Assembly: GCF_017303055.1 (NCBI RefSeq)
Contig: NZ_JAEKJT010000009.1
Span: 148,910 to 212,909, forward strand
Source: Halomonas litopenaei
Lineage (GTDB): Bacteria > Pseudomonadota > Gammaproteobacteria > Pseudomonadales > Halomonadaceae
DNA: 64,000 nt
Direction of reading: 5' to 3'
The first letter of the stretch is position 1, and every line of letters begins with the position of its first letter. Below, piece by piece: positions 21,729 to 32,973 of the stretch. The notes below the pieces were generated by a model. The model was not told the DNA's origin, did not search any database, and saw nothing but the letters and a program-made list of their open reading frames with translations. Both the position numbers and the translations under genes were made by a program.

Positions 21729-22259
21729 TTACTTCTTCTTGGCTTCTTTACGGCGGACCTGCTCATCCGCGTAACGCACACCCTTACCCTTATAGGGCTC
21801 GGGCGGACGGAAGGCGCGGATTTCCGCTGCGACCTGGCCGAGCTTCTGCTTGTCCGCGCTCTTCAGCACGATGACGGTGTTCTTCGGCGTTTCCGCAGAG
21901 ACACCCTCAGGCAGGGCATAATCGACCGGGTGAGAGAAGCCCAGTGTCAGGTTAAGCGTCTGGCCTTTCGCTTGAGCGCGATAACCGACGCCGATGATTT
22001 CGAGGGTCTTGGTAAAGCCCTCGGACACGCCGGTGACCAGGTTCTGAACCAGGGCACGGGTGGTGCCGACCATGGCCCAGCTCTTAGCGGATTCGCTCGG
22101 CTGGAAGGTCAGCTGGCCGTCTTCCTGCGCGATCACGACATCGCCGTGAACGGGCATGGAGAGGGTGCCCTGACCGCCCTTGGCGGTCAGCGTGGCGTCG
22201 TCGATCTTGACCTCGACGCCAGCGGGCACTTTAACCGGATATTTGGCTACGCGGGACAT
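21729..22259 (-). CDS. rplF: 50S ribosomal protein L6
   Basis: Protein near the factor-binding site, 176 residues with the two repeated L6 folds. The hallmark [14 protein letters not shown] is close to the C-terminus. It lies nine bases after rpsH. Confidence 0.98.
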   Translation of the reverse strand: MSRVAKYPVKVPAGVEVKIDDATLTAKGGQGTLSMPVHGDVVIAQEDGQLTFQPSESAKSWAMVGTTRALVQNLVTGVSEGFTKTLEIIGVGYRAQAKGQTLNLTLGFSHPVDYALPEGVSAETPKNTVIVLKSADKQKLGQVAAEIRAFRPPEPYKGKGVRYADEQVRRKEAKKK

Positions 22260-22268
22260 TCCAAACTC

Positions 22269-22661
22269 CTAGAATACGGTGCAGAGGACTTCGCCGCCGA
22301 CACCAGCCTGACGCGCGGCACGATCGGTCATCACACCCTTTGAGGTAGTGACGATCGCGACACCCAGGCCATCGGCGACCTTCGGCAGCGCATCCTTGCC
22401 CTTGTAACTACGCAGGGACGGCTTGGAAACCCGCTGCAGATGCTCGATGACCGGCTTGCCTTCGAAGTACTTCAGGCTGACGGTCAGCTCGGGCTTGGCT
22501 GATTCGCTCACGGCGAAGTCAGTGATGTAACCCTCTTCTTTCAGCACGCGGGCCACTTCAACCTTGATCTTGGAGGACGGCATGGTGACCGTCTCCTTGG
22601 TGGCCTGCTGCGCATTGCGGATACGGGTAAACATATCCGCCAGAGTGTCTTGCATGCTCAT
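22269..22661 (-). CDS. rpsH: 30S ribosomal protein S8
   Basis: 130 residues: [18 protein letters not shown] at the start and the C-terminal RNA-binding stretch [22 protein letters not shown]. In E. coli, S8 represses the spc operon by binding around the rplE start. A matching stem was not examined here. Confidence 0.98.
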   Translation of the reverse strand: MSMQDTLADMFTRIRNAQQATKETVTMPSSKIKVEVARVLKEEGYITDFAVSESAKPELTVSLKYFEGKPVIEHLQRVSKPSLRSYKGKDALPKVADGLGVAIVTTSKGVMTDRAARQAGVGGEVLCTVF

Positions 22662-22693
22662 TTAACTTGCGCTCCTGATGATTCTACGTGGCG

Positions 22694-22999
22694 TTACCAG
22701 CTGGACTTCTTGAGTCCGGGCACGTCGCCACGCATGGCGGCTTCACGCAGCTTGTTACGGCCGAGGCCGAACTTGTTGTAGTAGCCGTGCGGACGGCCAG
22801 TCACGCGGCAGCGGTTACGCTGACGCACGGGGCTGGAGTCACGCGGCAGCGACTGCAACTTCAGCTGCGCATCGAAGCGCTCCTCATCGGAGCTGTTCAC
22901 GTCCTGGATGATCGCCTTGAGCTCGGCACGCTTGGCAGCATACTTCTCAACCAGTTGCGCGCGCTTCTGCTCACGCTCAATCATGCTCTTCTTTGCCAT
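22694..22999 (-). CDS. rpsN: 30S ribosomal protein S14, zinc-free type
   Basis: 101 residues, [20 protein letters not shown] to the C-terminal GLKKSSW. The CxxC pairs of the zinc form are missing (the segment reads [21 protein letters not shown]), so this is the longer zinc-independent version. It lies ten bases after rplE. Confidence 0.98.
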   Translation of the reverse strand: MAKKSMIEREQKRAQLVEKYAAKRAELKAIIQDVNSSDEERFDAQLKLQSLPRDSSPVRQRNRCRVTGRPHGYYNKFGLGRNKLREAAMRGDVPGLKKSSW

Positions 23000-23009
23000 G
23001 ATCCCACCC

Positions 23010-23549
23010 TTATTTCTTGAACGGGAAGTTCAATGCGCTCAAGAGCGCACGACCTTCGTCATCGGTGTTGGCAGTGGTGGTGATGGTGACATCCAGACCA
23101 CGAATCCGGTCGATCTTATCATATTCGATCTCCGGGAAGATGATCTGCTCACGCACCCCCATGCTGTAGTTGCCACGACCGTCGAAGGACTTCGGGTTGA
23201 GACCACGGAAGTCACGAACGCGGGGGATCGCGATATTCACCAGGCGATCGAGGAAGTCCCACATACGCTCACTGCGCAGTGTGACCTTCACGCCGATCGG
23301 CCAGCCTTCACGCACCTTGAAGCCCGCGATGGACTTGCGTGCCTTGGTGACCATCGGCTTTTGACCGGAGAGCTTCTCCAGGTCGCCGACGGCCGCATCG
23401 ATCAGCTTTTTATCGCTGGTCGCTTCGCCGATACCCATGTTCAGGGTCACCTTGGTGATCCTGGGTACCTGCATAACGTTGGCGTAGCTAAACTGCTCTT
23501 TGAGTTGAGCCACCACCTCGTTTTGATAACGTTCTTTCAAGTTCGCCAT
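23010..23549 (-). CDS. rplE: 50S ribosomal protein L5
   Basis: 5S rRNA- and P-site tRNA-contacting protein. 179 residues with [36 protein letters not shown] and the C-terminal [18 protein letters not shown]. It lies 18 bases after rplX. Confidence 0.98.
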   Translation of the reverse strand: MANLKERYQNEVVAQLKEQFSYANVMQVPRITKVTLNMGIGEATSDKKLIDAAVGDLEKLSGQKPMVTKARKSIAGFKVREGWPIGVKVTLRSERMWDFLDRLVNIAIPRVRDFRGLNPKSFDGRGNYSMGVREQIIFPEIEYDKIDRIRGLDVTITTTANTDDEGRALLSALNFPFKK

Positions 23550-23567
23550 TTTGCTACCCGACTCGCG

Positions 23568-23885
23568 TTAGGCGTCGATCTGCGCTTGCGTCGACTTGTA
23601 GATACGTACCTTGGTACCGTCTTCCTTGATCTGGAAGCCGACGCGATCCGCCTTACCGGTCTCCTGATTGAAGATGGCTACGTTGGACGCGTGAATCGGA
23701 GCCTCGCGCTCGACGATACCGCCCTGATTGCCGGCCATGGGGTTCGGCTTGGTGTGACGCTTGATCATGTTCACACCCGCTACCACGAAACGGTCGTCCT
23801 GGAGGACGCGCTTCACAGTACCGCGCTTACCCTTGTCCTTGCCGGCGATGACGATCACTTCATCATCACGTTTGATCTTTTGCAT
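23568..23885 (-). CDS. rplX: 50S ribosomal protein L24
   Basis: Assembly-initiating large-subunit protein, 105 residues, with a KOW motif ([21 protein letters not shown]) followed by [20 protein letters not shown]. It lies 14 bases after rplN. Confidence 0.98.
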   Translation of the reverse strand: MQKIKRDDEVIVIAGKDKGKRGTVKRVLQDDRFVVAGVNMIKRHTKPNPMAGNQGGIVEREAPIHASNVAIFNQETGKADRVGFQIKEDGTKVRIYKSTQAQIDA

Positions 23886-23899
23886 GTCGCCTCGCTCCC

Positions 23900-24271
23900 T
23901 TACAGCACTTCAGGCGCTAAGGAAATGATCTTCATGAACTTCTCAGTACGAAGTTCACGCGTCACCGGCCCGAAGATACGGGTACCGATCGGCTGTTCGT
24001 TGGTGTTGTTCAACAACACAGCCGCATTTCCATCGAAGCGAATCAGCGAACCGTCGCTGCGACGGACGCCACTGCGGGTACGGACAACCACCGCCTTCAG
24101 CACTTGGCCTTTCTTGACCTTGCCGCGCGGAATGGCTTCCTTCACCGTGACCTTGATGACATCACCAACGCGAGCGTAGCGGCGGTGTGAACCACCCAGC
24201 ACCTTGATGCACTGCACCCGGCGCGCTCCGCTGTTGTCGGCGACATCCAGCATTGTCTGAGTCTGAATCAT
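23900..24271 (-). CDS. rplN: 50S ribosomal protein L14
   Basis: 123 residues, exactly the E. coli length, with [27 protein letters not shown] and the unchanged tail [14 protein letters not shown]. It is the first gene of the spc group, 48 bases after rpsQ. Confidence 0.98.
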   Translation of the reverse strand: MIQTQTMLDVADNSGARRVQCIKVLGGSHRRYARVGDVIKVTVKEAIPRGKVKKGQVLKAVVVRTRSGVRRSDGSLIRFDGNAAVLLNNTNEQPIGTRIFGPVTRELRTEKFMKIISLAPEVL

Positions 24272-24319
24272 CGGTTTTCTCCAAACCTAAACTGACTGCA
24301 CGAGGTTAAGGCCGTGGCC

Positions 24320-24580
24320 TTAACCCTTGGCCTGTTCGACGACCTCGACCAGGGTCCAGGCCTTCTTCTTGGACAGCGGACGGCATTCCTGAATGGATAC
24401 CGTATCGCCGGCCTTAGCCTGATTGGTCTCGTCGTGGGCGTGCAGCTTGGTGGAGCGCTTAACGTATTTGCCGTAGATCGGGTGGCGCTCACGACGCTCG
24501 ATCATGACGACGATGGACTTGTCCATCTTGTCGCTCACCACCTTGCCGGTGAGCGTACGGGCTTTTTTCTCTTCGGCCAT
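24320..24580 (-). CDS. rpsQ: 30S ribosomal protein S17
   Basis: 16S rRNA-binding protein. 86 residues from the ATG at 24580: [20 protein letters not shown] then [24 protein letters not shown] lies six bases before this ATG. A GTG at 24589, overlapping the rpmC stop, would add three residues and cannot be excluded. Confidence 0.95.
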   Translation of the reverse strand: MAEEKKARTLTGKVVSDKMDKSIVVMIERRERHPIYGKYVKRSTKLHAHDETNQAKAGDTVSIQECRPLSKKKAWTLVEVVEQAKG

Positions 24581-24581
24581 C

Positions 24582-24773
24582 TCAGACACCTGCCTTCTCG
24601 TTGAGCACAGTCTTCACGCGGGCGATATCCCGACGAACCTGCTTGAGCAGATGAGTCTGGCTCAGTTGGCCGGTGGCCTTCTGCATGCGCAGGTTGAACT
24701 GCTCGCGGAGGAGTTCGAGGAGCTGCTCCTGGAGCTGCTCGGCGGACTTTTCACGAATTTCCTGGGCTTTCAT
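24582..24773 (-). CDS. rpmC: 50S ribosomal protein L29
   Basis: Tunnel-exit protein at the docking site of signal recognition particle and trigger factor. 63 residues, [20 protein letters not shown] and the conserved [16 protein letters not shown]. The ATG shares one base with the rplP stop (TGATG), so translation is coupled. An alternative GTG lies one codon earlier. Confidence 0.97.
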   Translation of the reverse strand: MKAQEIREKSAEQLQEQLLELLREQFNLRMQKATGQLSQTHLLKQVRRDIARVKTVLNEKAGV

Positions 24774-25186
24774 CACATCACCGTCCGTTTCACAAAGGTG
24801 GTGGAGACCGGGAACTTCTGAGCGGCCAGAGCGAAGGCTTCGCGTGCCAGCTCTTCAGAAACACCTTCGATCTCGTAAAGGACACGACCGGGCTGGATCT
24901 GAGCGACCCAGTACTCGACGGAGCCCTTACCTTTACCCATCCGGACTTCCAGAGGCTTCTTGGAAATCGGCTTATCCGGGAAGACGCGGATCCAGATCTT
25001 GCCGCCACGTTTGACGTGACGAGTGATCGCACGACGACCAGCTTCGATCTGACGGGCGGTGACGCGGCCGCGGCCGGTGGCCTTCAGGCCGAATTCGCCG
25101 AAGCTCACTTTGCTTCCGCGATGCGCCAGGCCACGGTTGCGGCCCTTTTGCACCTTGCGGAATTTTGTACGCTTGGGTTGTAACAT
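24773..25186 (-). CDS. rplP: 50S ribosomal protein L16
   Basis: Protein next to the peptidyl-transferase centre. 137 residues: [42 protein letters not shown] and [20 protein letters not shown]. It lies 15 bases after rpsC. Confidence 0.98.
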   Translation of the reverse strand: MLQPKRTKFRKVQKGRNRGLAHRGSKVSFGEFGLKATGRGRVTARQIEAGRRAITRHVKRGGKIWIRVFPDKPISKKPLEVRMGKGKGSVEYWVAQIQPGRVLYEIEGVSEELAREAFALAAQKFPVSTTFVKRTVM

Positions 25187-25201
25187 CGAATCGCTCTCCC
25201 C

Positions 25202-25900
25202 TTACCTGGAACCTTTCTTCTTGGAGGGCGCTGCCTGGCTTTGCTTAGCCTTGGCGCGGACCTCTTCGATGCCCCCGAGGATTTCACCCTTGAAGACCCA
25301 GACCTTGACACCGATGATGCCGTAGGTGGTCTTGGCTTCGTAGGTGGCGTAATCGATGTCCGCACGCAGGGTATGCAGCGGAACACGACCTTCGCGGTAC
25401 CACTCGGTGCGGGCAATTTCCGCGCCGCCGAGGCGACCGGAGAGCTGCACCTTGATGCCGCCGGCGCCCAGACGCATGGCGTTCTGGACAGCGCGCTTCA
25501 TGGCGCGACGGAACATGACGCGGCGCTCAAGCTGACCGGCAATGTTCTGCGCGACGAGCTGGGCATCCAGCTCAGGCTTGCGAACTTCCTCGATGTTGAC
25601 GTGAACGGGCACGCCCATCATCTCGGTGACGTCGCGACGCAGGCGATCGACATCTTCGCCCTTCTTGCCAATCACGATGCCCGGACGGGCAGTGTGAATG
25701 GTGATGCGTGCGTTGTTCGCGGGACGCTCGATGGTGATCTTGCTGACAGAGGCGTTCTTCAAACGCTCTTCCAGGAAGCTACGAACCGCGAGGTCGTTGT
25801 TCAGCTTGTCGGCATAGGCGCCGCGCTCGGCGTACCAGACAGAGGTATGGTCTTTGACGATACCCAGTCGGATGCCTGTCGGATTGACTTTCTGACCCAT
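25202..25900 (-). CDS. rpsC: 30S ribosomal protein S3
   Basis: mRNA-entry-channel protein. 232 residues from the ATG at 25900 ([23 protein letters not shown]). A KH domain carries the GxxG loop [17 protein letters not shown], and the C-terminal half carries [36 protein letters not shown] features. The frame upstream of 25900 has no homology. It lies 11 bases after rplV. Confidence 0.98.
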   Translation of the reverse strand: MGQKVNPTGIRLGIVKDHTSVWYAERGAYADKLNNDLAVRSFLEERLKNASVSKITIERPANNARITIHTARPGIVIGKKGEDVDRLRRDVTEMMGVPVHVNIEEVRKPELDAQLVAQNIAGQLERRVMFRRAMKRAVQNAMRLGAGGIKVQLSGRLGGAEIARTEWYREGRVPLHTLRADIDYATYEAKTTYGIIGVKVWVFKGEILGGIEEVRAKAKQSQAAPSKKKGSR

Positions 25901-25911
25901 CTGGTCGACTC

Positions 25912-26244
25912 CTACTTCTCGGCTACCTTGACGGTGATGTGGCAAGTGCGCTTCAGAATGCGATCCGCACGGCCCTTGGCGCGCGGACGGATGCGCTTGA
26001 GCGTCATGCCCTCATCGACGCAGATGGTCGAGACACGCAGCTCGTCGATGTCCATGCCGTTATTTTCTTCCGCATTCGCGATGGCGGACTGCAGCACCTT
26101 CTTGACCAGCTTGGCCGCCTTCTTCGGGGAGAAGGTCAGCAGGTCGAGTGCTTCGGCGACAGGCTTACCGCGCACCTGATCAGCCACCAAACGGGCCTTC
26201 TGGGCGGATAAACTGGCGCCACGCAGCTTTGCTGTGACTTCCAT
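25912..26244 (-). CDS. rplV: 50S ribosomal protein L22
   Basis: Exit-tunnel protein whose beta-hairpin forms part of the tunnel constriction. 110 residues: [20 protein letters not shown] and the hairpin [19 protein letters not shown]. It lies 18 bases after rpsS. Confidence 0.98.
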   Translation of the reverse strand: MEVTAKLRGASLSAQKARLVADQVRGKPVAEALDLLTFSPKKAAKLVKKVLQSAIANAEENNGMDIDELRVSTICVDEGMTLKRIRPRAKGRADRILKRTCHITVKVAEK

Positions 26245-26262
26245 CTCTTAATCCTCTCTGGC

Positions 26263-26538
26263 TTACCGTTTGGCTTTCTTGTCCGCCGCATGGCCGCGAT
26301 AGGTGCGGGTAGCAGCGAATTCGCCCAGCTTGTGGCCAACCATTTCCTCGGAAACATGCACCGGGACGTGTTGGCGACCGTTATGGACTGCAATGGTGAG
26401 CCCGACCATGTTGGGCAGGACCATTGAACGACGCGACCAGGTCTTGATCGGTTTGCGATCGTTCTTTTCCGCTGCAGTCTCAACCTTTTTCAGCAGATGA
26501 AGGTCGACGAAAGGACCTTTCTTCAGTGAACGTGGCAC
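26263..26538 (-). CDS. rpsS: 30S ribosomal protein S19
   Basis: Head protein, 91 residues: [41 protein letters not shown] and [24 protein letters not shown] at the C-terminus. It lies 33 bases after rplB. Confidence 0.98.
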   Translation of the reverse strand: MPRSLKKGPFVDLHLLKKVETAAEKNDRKPIKTWSRRSMVLPNMVGLTIAVHNGRQHVPVHVSEEMVGHKLGEFAATRTYRGHAADKKAKR

Positions 26539-26571
26539 AGCCGTTACCTCTTAATGTCTTGGCGTGGGATC

Positions 26572-27402
26572 TTAACCGCGAGCCTTACGGCGGCGGACGA
26601 TCAGCTTGTCGGTGCGCTTGTTCTTGCGGGTCTTGTATCCCTTGGTGGGCATACCCCACGGGGACACCGGATGACGACCACCGCTGGTGCGGCCTTCACC
26701 ACCACCGTGCGGGTGATCCACCGGGTTCATCGCGACACCGCGAACGGTCGGGCGCACACCTCTCCAGCGCTTCGCACCGGCCTTGCCAAGTTGACGCAGG
26801 CTGTGCTCGGAATTGCTCACCTCACCCAGGGTCGCGCGGCACTCTGACAGCACCTTGCGCATTTCGCCGGAGCGAAGACGCAGAGTGGCGTAGTTACCTT
26901 CACGAGCCACCAGCTGGGCGCTGGTACCGGCGCTGCGTGCAATCTGAGCACCCTTGCCAGGCTTCAGTTCGATGCAGTGCACCGTGGAACCCAGCGGGAT
27001 GTTGCGCAGCGGCAGTGCGTTACCCTTCTTGATCGGCGCATTGACGCCGGACTCGAGGCGGTCACCAGCACTCACGCCCTTGGGGGCAATGATGTAACGA
27101 CGCTCACCGTCGAGGTACTTCAGCAGTGCGATGTGGGCGCTGCGGTTCGGGTCATGCTCCAGACGCTCAACAATGGCTGGAACGCCATCCTTGGTGCGCT
27201 TGAAGTCAATGATCCGGTAATGGTTGCGATGACCACCGCCAACGTGGCGAGTAGTGATGCGACCATTGTTGTTACGACCACCGGACTTGGACTGCTTTTC
27301 GAGCAGCGGCGCGTAGGCGCGGCCCTTGTACAGCTCTTCACCAACAATCTTGACGACGTGGCGACGACCGGCGGATGTGGGTTTTGTCTTGACGATTGCC
27401 AT
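26572..27402 (-). CDS. rplB: 50S ribosomal protein L2
   Basis: Peptidyl-transferase-associated protein and intersubunit bridge, 276 residues. It shows [22 protein letters not shown] and the functional loop [20 protein letters not shown] with the conserved histidine. It lies 17 bases after rplW. Confidence 0.98.
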   Translation of the reverse strand: MAIVKTKPTSAGRRHVVKIVGEELYKGRAYAPLLEKQSKSGGRNNNGRITTRHVGGGHRNHYRIIDFKRTKDGVPAIVERLEHDPNRSAHIALLKYLDGERRYIIAPKGVSAGDRLESGVNAPIKKGNALPLRNIPLGSTVHCIELKPGKGAQIARSAGTSAQLVAREGNYATLRLRSGEMRKVLSECRATLGEVSNSEHSLRQLGKAGAKRWRGVRPTVRGVAMNPVDHPHGGGEGRTSGGRHPVSPWGMPTKGYKTRKNKRTDKLIVRRRKARG

Positions 27403-27419
27403 GATCCGTACTCCTGCCT

Positions 27420-27716
27420 TTACTCGGCGCCAGAGAAGTCTTCAAGCGTCTCGCCGGCGGCCAGTGTCACGTACGCCTTGCGATAACCCTTGCGCATACC
27501 AACACCATGCGCGGTGCGCTTGGTCTTGCCCTTCACGTTCAGCACAGAAACGCGATCGACTTTCTTGCCGAACAGCTGCTGAACGGCAGCCTTGATCTCG
27601 GGCTTGGTTGCGTCACTCGCCACCTTGAACACGTACTGGTTACGCTCGGCGGCCATGGCGGCCTTCTCGGTCACGTGGGGACCAAGCAGAACCTTGAATA
27701 CACGCTCCTGGTTCAT
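27420..27716 (-). CDS. rplW: 50S ribosomal protein L23
   Basis: Exit-site protein that docks trigger factor, 98 residues: [19 protein letters not shown] and [24 protein letters not shown]. Its start overlaps the rplD stop by four bases (ATGA), implying coupled translation. Confidence 0.98.
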   Translation of the reverse strand: MNQERVFKVLLGPHVTEKAAMAAERNQYVFKVASDATKPEIKAAVQQLFGKKVDRVSVLNVKGKTKRTAHGVGMRKGYRKAYVTLAAGETLEDFSGAE

Positions 27717-28321
27717 GCCAGCTTCTCCTCAAATTTGCGCAGTGCGGAGACGGTAGCCAGGACCTTGTCGAAGGCGACCAGGCTGACCGGGTCGGCGGCG
27801 GCGACGTCCACTACATCCACGTTGGGGATGTTGCGGGCGGCCAGGTACAGGTTCTCGTCAACTTCTTCGGTGACGATCAGCACCTTTTCCAGGCCCAGGT
27901 CGGAAAGCTTGGCGACCAGCTGCTTGGTTTTCGGTGACTCGACAGAAAAGGCGTCAACGGCAACAAGGCGTTCCTGACGGACCAGCTCGGACAGAATCGA
28001 GCGCATGGCCGCACGGTACATCTTGCGGTTGACCTTCTGGGAGTGGTCCTGCGGACGAGCCGCGAAGGTCACACCACCGGTGCGCCAGATCGGCGAACGG
28101 ATGGTACCGGCGCGAGCGCGACCGGTGCCCTTCTGGCGCCACGGCTTCTTGCCGCCGCCACGGACGTCGGAACGGTTCTTCTGGGCGCGGGTACCCTGGC
28201 GACCACCAGCCAGATAGGCAGTGACGACCTGATGCACGAGCGCTTCGTTGAATTCTTTGCCAAAGGTAGCGTCGGACAGTTCAACAGTCCCAGCGCTTGC
28301 ACCTGCAAGATTCAGATTCAT
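27713..28321 (-). CDS. rplD: 50S ribosomal protein L4
   Basis: Exit-tunnel protein; in E. coli it also represses the S10 operon. 202 residues with the extended loop [30 protein letters not shown] that reaches the tunnel. It lies 14 bases after rplC. A leader like E. coli's is not seen before rpsJ; see the structured spacer before rplC. Confidence 0.98.
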   Translation of the reverse strand: MNLNLAGASAGTVELSDATFGKEFNEALVHQVVTAYLAGGRQGTRAQKNRSDVRGGGKKPWRQKGTGRARAGTIRSPIWRTGGVTFAARPQDHSQKVNRKMYRAAMRSILSELVRQERLVAVDAFSVESPKTKQLVAKLSDLGLEKVLIVTEEVDENLYLAARNIPNVDVVDVAAADPVSLVAFDKVLATVSALRKFEEKLA

Positions 28322-28335
28322 TGGAAAGTTCCCCT

Positions 28336-28974
28336 TCAGCCAGCTTTGACGGCGCTGCGCACGATGACATCACTGCCAGTAGCGCCAGGAACGGCACCTT
28401 TGATCAGCAGCAAGTTGCGCTCGGCATCGACACGGACGATTTCCAGGCTCTGAACGGTGCAACGTGCGTTGCCCATCTGGCCGGCCATCTTCTTGCCCTT
28501 GAATACGCGACCCGGGGTCTGGCACATGCCGATAGAACCGGGGGCACGGTGGGACAGAGAGTTACCGTGGCTGTTGTCCTGGGTACGGAAGTTCCAGCGC
28601 TTAACAGCGCCCTGGAAGCCCTTACCCTTGGAAGTGCCGGTCACGTCAACGCTTTGACCAGCTTCGAAGAGGGATACGGTGAGTTCGCCGCCCACTTCAG
28701 GAGCGTCTTCGCCTTCAGTCAGACGAAACTCCATCAGAGAACGACCAGCCTCAACACCTGCCTTGGCGTACAGGCCAGCTTGGGCCTTGGACAGATGCTT
28801 GGCTTTGCGGGAGCCGGTTGTCACCTGAACCGCAGCGTAGCCGTCGGATTCGACAGACTTCACGCAGGTCACGCGGTTGGGCTCAACCTCGATAACGGTC
28901 ACGGGCACAGATGCGCCGTCTTCGGTAAAGACACGGGTCATACCGGCCTTTCTACCGACCAAACCGATAGTCAT
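28336..28974 (-). CDS. rplC: 50S ribosomal protein L3
   Basis: 212 residues with [17 protein letters not shown] and the loop that enters the 23S core ([20 protein letters not shown]). The loop glutamine methylated by PrmB in E. coli lies in the [20 protein letters not shown] region. It is second in the S10 operon, but the distance to rpsJ (154 bases) is unusually long. Confidence 0.98.
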   Translation of the reverse strand: MTIGLVGRKAGMTRVFTEDGASVPVTVIEVEPNRVTCVKSVESDGYAAVQVTTGSRKAKHLSKAQAGLYAKAGVEAGRSLMEFRLTEGEDAPEVGGELTVSLFEAGQSVDVTGTSKGKGFQGAVKRWNFRTQDNSHGNSLSHRAPGSIGMCQTPGRVFKGKKMAGQMGNARCTVQSLEIVRVDAERNLLLIKGAVPGATGSDVIVRSAVKAG

Positions 28975-29128
28975 GCTTAGTCTCCTATAGTGTACGGGGC
29001 TATCACCCGCTATGGCTGCCCTTTCCAGAGCATTCCACTAGCACGTTGTGTAACGCCATCCCGGCGTGGCGGCTGCTGAACCTCATCTTTCATATCGAGG
29101 AACGCTGGGCCGCGAGTGTCTAGTGATA
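28975..29128 (-). promoter_or_regulatory. Structured 154-base spacer between rpsJ and rplC
   Basis: No reading frame is supported. Long-range complementarity pairs CACTAG (29120-29125 on the minus strand) with CTAGTG (29036-29041), extended by GTG/CAC across a single bulge. This encloses a smaller hairpin around CGCCA...TGGCG. GGAG sits shortly before the rplC ATG. The layout suggests a cis-regulatory RNA of the S10 operon. Binding by L4 is speculative. Confidence 0.45.
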
Positions 29129-29440
29129 TCAGTCGAGCTTGATCTGCACGTCCACGCCAGCGGCGAGGTCGAGCTTCATCAGGGCGTCGACAGTCTTCTC
29201 GGTCGGCTCAACGATGTCGAGCACACGCTTGTGGGTACGAATCTCGTACTGATCACGGGCGTCCTTGTTCACGTGCGGGGAAACCAGCACAGTGTAACGC
29301 TCGCGATTAGTCGGCAGAGGAATCGGACCACGAACCTGGGCGCCGGTACGCTTGGCGGTATCAACGATTTCCGCAGCGGACTGGTCGATCAGGCGATGGT
29401 CGAAAGCCTTCAACCGAATGCGAATCTTCTGGTTCTGCAT
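29129..29440 (-). CDS. rpsJ: 30S ribosomal protein S10 (NusE)
   Basis: Head protein that also pairs with NusB in antitermination and with NusG in transcription-translation coupling. 103 residues: [21 protein letters not shown] and [28 protein letters not shown]. The ATG at 29440 follows GGAG; the frame upstream is non-homologous. It is first in the S10 operon, with its own strong promoter. Confidence 0.98.
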   Translation of the reverse strand: MQNQKIRIRLKAFDHRLIDQSAAEIVDTAKRTGAQVRGPIPLPTNRERYTVLVSPHVNKDARDQYEIRTHKRVLDIVEPTEKTVDALMKLDLAAGVDVQIKLD

Positions 29441-29461
29441 TTGCCCTAACTCCAATGGAAC

Positions 29462-29481
29462 TTGACGGCGCGAGCCGTCAA
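29462..29481 (-). promoter_or_regulatory. Hairpin in the short rpsJ leader
   Basis: TTGACGGC-TCGC-GCCGTCAA (minus strand), a perfect 8-bp stem 21 bases before the rpsJ ATG, within the roughly 57-base leader predicted from the promoter. It could tune ribosome access or RNA stability. Confidence 0.6.
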
Positions 29482-29503
29482 CCCACGCATTCAAAGGATG
29501 CGC

Positions 29504-29532
29504 ATTATATGCGCCACGCCACCGAGAGTCAA
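29504..29532 (-). promoter_or_regulatory. Promoter of the S10 operon
   Basis: Minus strand: TTGACT (29527-29532), a 17-base spacer and consensus TATAAT (29504-29509). The GC-rich sequence just downstream resembles a stringent-control discriminator. It lies between the tuf terminator and rpsJ. Confidence 0.88.
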
Positions 29533-29553
29533 ACCCTCAATGACGATGCGCAG

Positions 29554-29581
29554 AAAAGGGGGCTCCTTGCGGAGCCCCCTT
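29554..29581 (-). terminator. Intrinsic terminator of the str operon
   Basis: AAGGGGGCTCC-GCAA-GGAGCCCCCTT (minus strand) followed by TTTTCTG, 19 bases after the tuf stop. It separates the str operon from the S10 operon. Confidence 0.92.
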
Positions 29582-29600
29582 CGATGATCACCGGTCTAAC

Positions 29601-30794
29601 TTAGACCAGGATCTTGGCCACGACGCCAGCGCCGACGGTACGGCCGCCTTCGCGGATGGCGAAGCGCAGACCTTCGTCCATGGCGATCGGGGCGATCAGG
29701 TTGACAGTCATCTGGACGTTGTCGCCCGGCATAACCATCTCAACGCCTTCCGGCAGTTCACAGGTACCAGTGATGTCAGTGGTACGGAAGTAGAACTGCG
29801 GACGGTAGCCTTTGAAGAACGGAGTGTGACGACCACCTTCGTCCTTGCTCAGCACGTACACTTCCGCCTCGAACTGAGTGTGCGGAGTGATGGTGCCCGG
29901 CTTGGCCAGAACCTGACCACGCTCGACTTCGTCACGCTTGGTACCACGCAGCAGGGCACCGACGTTCTCGCCTGCACGACCTTCGTCGAGCAGCTTACGG
30001 AACATCTCGACACCGGTAACGGTAGTCTTGGTGGTGTCCTTGATACCAACGATCTCGATCTCTTCGCCCGGCTTGACGATGCCGCGCTCAACACGACCGG
30101 TCACAACGGTACCGCGACCAGAGATGGAGAACACGTCTTCGATCGGCATCAGGAACGGCTGGTCGACAGCACGCTCCGGCTCAGGGATGTAAGCATCCAG
30201 GGCCTTGATCAGGTTGGCAACGGCGGTAGTACCCATGCCGTTGTCGTCCTTGCCTTCCAGAGCCATCAGGGCAGAGCCGGTGATGATCGGAGTGTCGTCG
30301 CCCGGGAAGTCGTACTCGGACAGAAGTTCACGAACTTCCATCTCGACCAGCTCGAGCAGCTCTTCGTCGTCGACCATGTCGGCCTTGTTCAGGAACACGA
30401 CGATGAACGGAACGCCAACCTGGCGAGACAGCAGGATGTGCTCGCGAGTCTGCGGCATGGGGCCGTCAGCGGCGGAACAGACCAGGATAGCGCCGTCCAT
30501 CTGGGCAGCACCGGTGATCATGTTCTTGACGTAGTCAGCGTGTCCCGGGCAGTCGACGTGAGCGTAGTGACGCTCCTCGGACTGATACTCGACGTGAGAG
30601 GTCGCGATGGTGATACCACGCTCACGCTCTTCCGGAGCGTTGTCGATGGTGTCGAACTCGCGCCAGTCACCGCCGAATACCTCGGCAGAAACGCGGGTCA
30701 GGGCCGCCGTCAGGGTAGTCTTACCGTGGTCGACGTGACCGATGGTGCCGACGTTGACGTGCGGTTTGGAACGTTCGAATTTTTCCTTAGCCAC
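29601..30794 (-). CDS. tuf: Elongation factor Tu
   Basis: GTPase that delivers aminoacyl-tRNA to the ribosome. 397 residues: P-loop [10 protein letters not shown], switch [29 protein letters not shown] and SAL-type base-recognition motif [11 protein letters not shown]. Domains 2 and 3 follow and the protein ends [10 protein letters not shown]. It is the last str-operon gene, 28 bases after fusA. The usual second tuf copy next to the tRNA cluster is missing, so this may be the only one, although the rest of the genome is unseen. Confidence 0.98.
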   Translation of the reverse strand: MAKEKFERSKPHVNVGTIGHVDHGKTTLTAALTRVSAEVFGGDWREFDTIDNAPEERERGITIATSHVEYQSEERHYAHVDCPGHADYVKNMITGAAQMDGAILVCSAADGPMPQTREHILLSRQVGVPFIVVFLNKADMVDDEELLELVEMEVRELLSEYDFPGDDTPIITGSALMALEGKDDNGMGTTAVANLIKALDAYIPEPERAVDQPFLMPIEDVFSISGRGTVVTGRVERGIVKPGEEIEIVGIKDTTKTTVTGVEMFRKLLDEGRAGENVGALLRGTKRDEVERGQVLAKPGTITPHTQFEAEVYVLSKDEGGRHTPFFKGYRPQFYFRTTDITGTCELPEGVEMVMPGDNVQMTVNLIAPIAMDEGLRFAIREGGRTVGAGVVAKILV

Positions 30795-30822
30795 TGCTAT
30801 GACCTCTTTCGTTAGCTAACGG

Positions 30823-32943
30823 TTAACCGTTCTGGTTGATGACGGCTTCAACGACGCTGGACGGCGCCTCTTCGTAGTCCGCAAACTCCATGGTGTAGCT
30901 TGCGCGGCCCTGGGTCTGAGAGCGCAGATCGGTTGCGTAACCGAACATCTCAGCCAGCGGCACGGTGGCGCGAATGACCTTACCAGAGGAAGAGTCATCC
31001 ATACCCTGGACCAGGCCCCGACGGCGGTTCAGGTCGCCCATGACGTCACCCATGAATTCTTCAGGGGTCACGACCTCGACCTTCATCACCGGCTCGAGCA
31101 GAACTGCCTTGGCCTTGGGTGCGCCTTGCTTGATCGCCATGGAAGAGGCGACCTTGAACGCGGTCTCGTTGGAGTCCACGTCATGGTAGGAACCGTCGAA
31201 CAGCGTCACCTTAACGTCGATCATCGGGTAGCCCGCGATGACACCGTTCTGGAGCTGCTCATAGGCCCCTTTCTCGACGGCCGGTACGTATTCCTTGGGA
31301 ACCACACCGCCGACGATCTCGGAAGCGAACTTGAAGTGCATATCTTCGTCGTCGCCCTTGTCTTCGGCCGTCAACGGCTCGATACGCAGGTGTACGTGAC
31401 CGTACTGACCGCGACCACCGGACTGACGAACGAACTTGCCTTCCTGCTCGACGCTCTGACGAATCGTCTCGCGATAGGCCACCTGCGGCTTACCGATGTT
31501 GGCTTCCACCTTGAACTCGCGACGCATGCGGTCAACGATGATGTCCAGGTGAAGCTCACCCATGCCGGAGATGATGGTCTGGCCAGTCTCTTCGTCGGTC
31601 TTGACCTGGAAGGACGGATCTTCCTGGGCCAGCTTGCCCAGTGCAATACCCATCTTTTCCTGATCAGCCTTGGACTTAGGCTCGACCGCGACAGAGATAA
31701 CCGGATCCGGGAACTCCATGCGCTCGAGAACGATCTTGTCGTTCAGGTCGCACAGGGTGTCACCGGTGGTCACGTCCTTCAGGCCGATACAGGCGGCGAT
31801 GTCGCCAGCCAGAACTTCCTTGATCTCCTCGCGAGAGTTGGAGTGCATCTGGACGATACGACCGACGCGCTCCTTCTTCTGCTTGACGGAGTTGTAGACG
31901 CTGTCACCGGACTTCAGCACGCCAGAGTAGACGCGAATGAAGGTCAGGGTACCAACGAAGGGGTCGGTCGCGATCTTGAACGCCAGCGCAGCGAACGGAG
32001 CGCTGTCGTCGGCTTCACGAGTCGCGATGGTGCCGTCCTTGTCGTCCAGCTCACCTTCGATCGCCTTGACCTCGGTGGGAGACGGCATGTACTCGATGAC
32101 GCCATCGAGAACGGCCTGAACACCCTTGTTCTTGAACGCAGAACCACAGGTGACCAGCACGATCTCGTTGTCGAGAGTACGACGACGCAGACCAGCCTTG
32201 ATCTCGTCGATGGTCAGCTCACCCTCTTCGAGGTACTTCTCCATCAGCTCTTCGGACGCCTCGGCGGCGGCCTCGACCATCTGCTCGCGATACTCTTCAG
32301 CGGTCTCCTGGAGCTCCGCCGGGATATCAACGAGGTCGTAGTTCATCCCGAAGTTGTCTTCATCCCACAGGATGGCCTTCATCTGGATGAGGTCGATAAC
32401 GCCCTTGAACTCGTCCTCGGAGCCCCAGTTGATCTGGATCGGCACGACGTTGGCGCCAAGACGATCCTTCAGCTGGTTGACGACCATGAAGAAGTCAGCG
32501 CCGCTACGGTCCATCTTGTTGACGAACACCATGCGCGGAACTTCGTACTTGTTGGCCTGGCGCCAGACGGTCTCGGTCTGCGGCTGCACACCGGAGGAGC
32601 CACACAGCACGACGACGGCACCGTCAAGAACACGCAGGGAACGCTCGACTTCGATGGTGAAGTCAACGTGTCCAGGAGTGTCGATGATGTTGATGCGGTG
32701 CTCATCGAACTGCTTGTTCATGCCCTGCCAGAAGCAGGTAGTCGCCGCGGAGGTGATAGTGATACCACGCTCCTGCTCCTGCTCCATCCAGTCCATGGTG
32801 GCAGCGCCCTCATGGACCTCACCGACCTTGTGGGACAGACCGGTATAGAACAGGACACGCTCGGTAGTAGTCGTCTTACCGGCGTCGACGTGGGCCACGA
32901 TACCGATATTGCGGTAACGCTTAAGCGGAGTCTTGCGAGCCAC
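30823..32943 (-). CDS. fusA: Elongation factor G
   Basis: GTPase driving translocation and, with RRF, ribosome recycling. 706 residues: [45 protein letters not shown]. The C-terminal domains III-V contain [15 protein letters not shown] and [14 protein letters not shown]. It lies 30 bases after rpsG in the str operon. Confidence 0.98.
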   Translation of the reverse strand: MARKTPLKRYRNIGIVAHVDAGKTTTTERVLFYTGLSHKVGEVHEGAATMDWMEQEQERGITITSAATTCFWQGMNKQFDEHRINIIDTPGHVDFTIEVERSLRVLDGAVVVLCGSSGVQPQTETVWRQANKYEVPRMVFVNKMDRSGADFFMVVNQLKDRLGANVVPIQINWGSEDEFKGVIDLIQMKAILWDEDNFGMNYDLVDIPAELQETAEEYREQMVEAAAEASEELMEKYLEEGELTIDEIKAGLRRRTLDNEIVLVTCGSAFKNKGVQAVLDGVIEYMPSPTEVKAIEGELDDKDGTIATREADDSAPFAALAFKIATDPFVGTLTFIRVYSGVLKSGDSVYNSVKQKKERVGRIVQMHSNSREEIKEVLAGDIAACIGLKDVTTGDTLCDLNDKIVLERMEFPDPVISVAVEPKSKADQEKMGIALGKLAQEDPSFQVKTDEETGQTIISGMGELHLDIIVDRMRREFKVEANIGKPQVAYRETIRQSVEQEGKFVRQSGGRGQYGHVHLRIEPLTAEDKGDDEDMHFKFASEIVGGVVPKEYVPAVEKGAYEQLQNGVIAGYPMIDVKVTLFDGSYHDVDSNETAFKVASSMAIKQGAPKAKAVLLEPVMKVEVVTPEEFMGDVMGDLNRRRGLVQGMDDSSSGKVIRATVPLAEMFGYATDLRSQTQGRASYTMEFADYEEAPSSVVEAVINQNG

Positions 32944-32973
32944 GATGTAACTCCCGTTGGTTGGCGATGCGCT

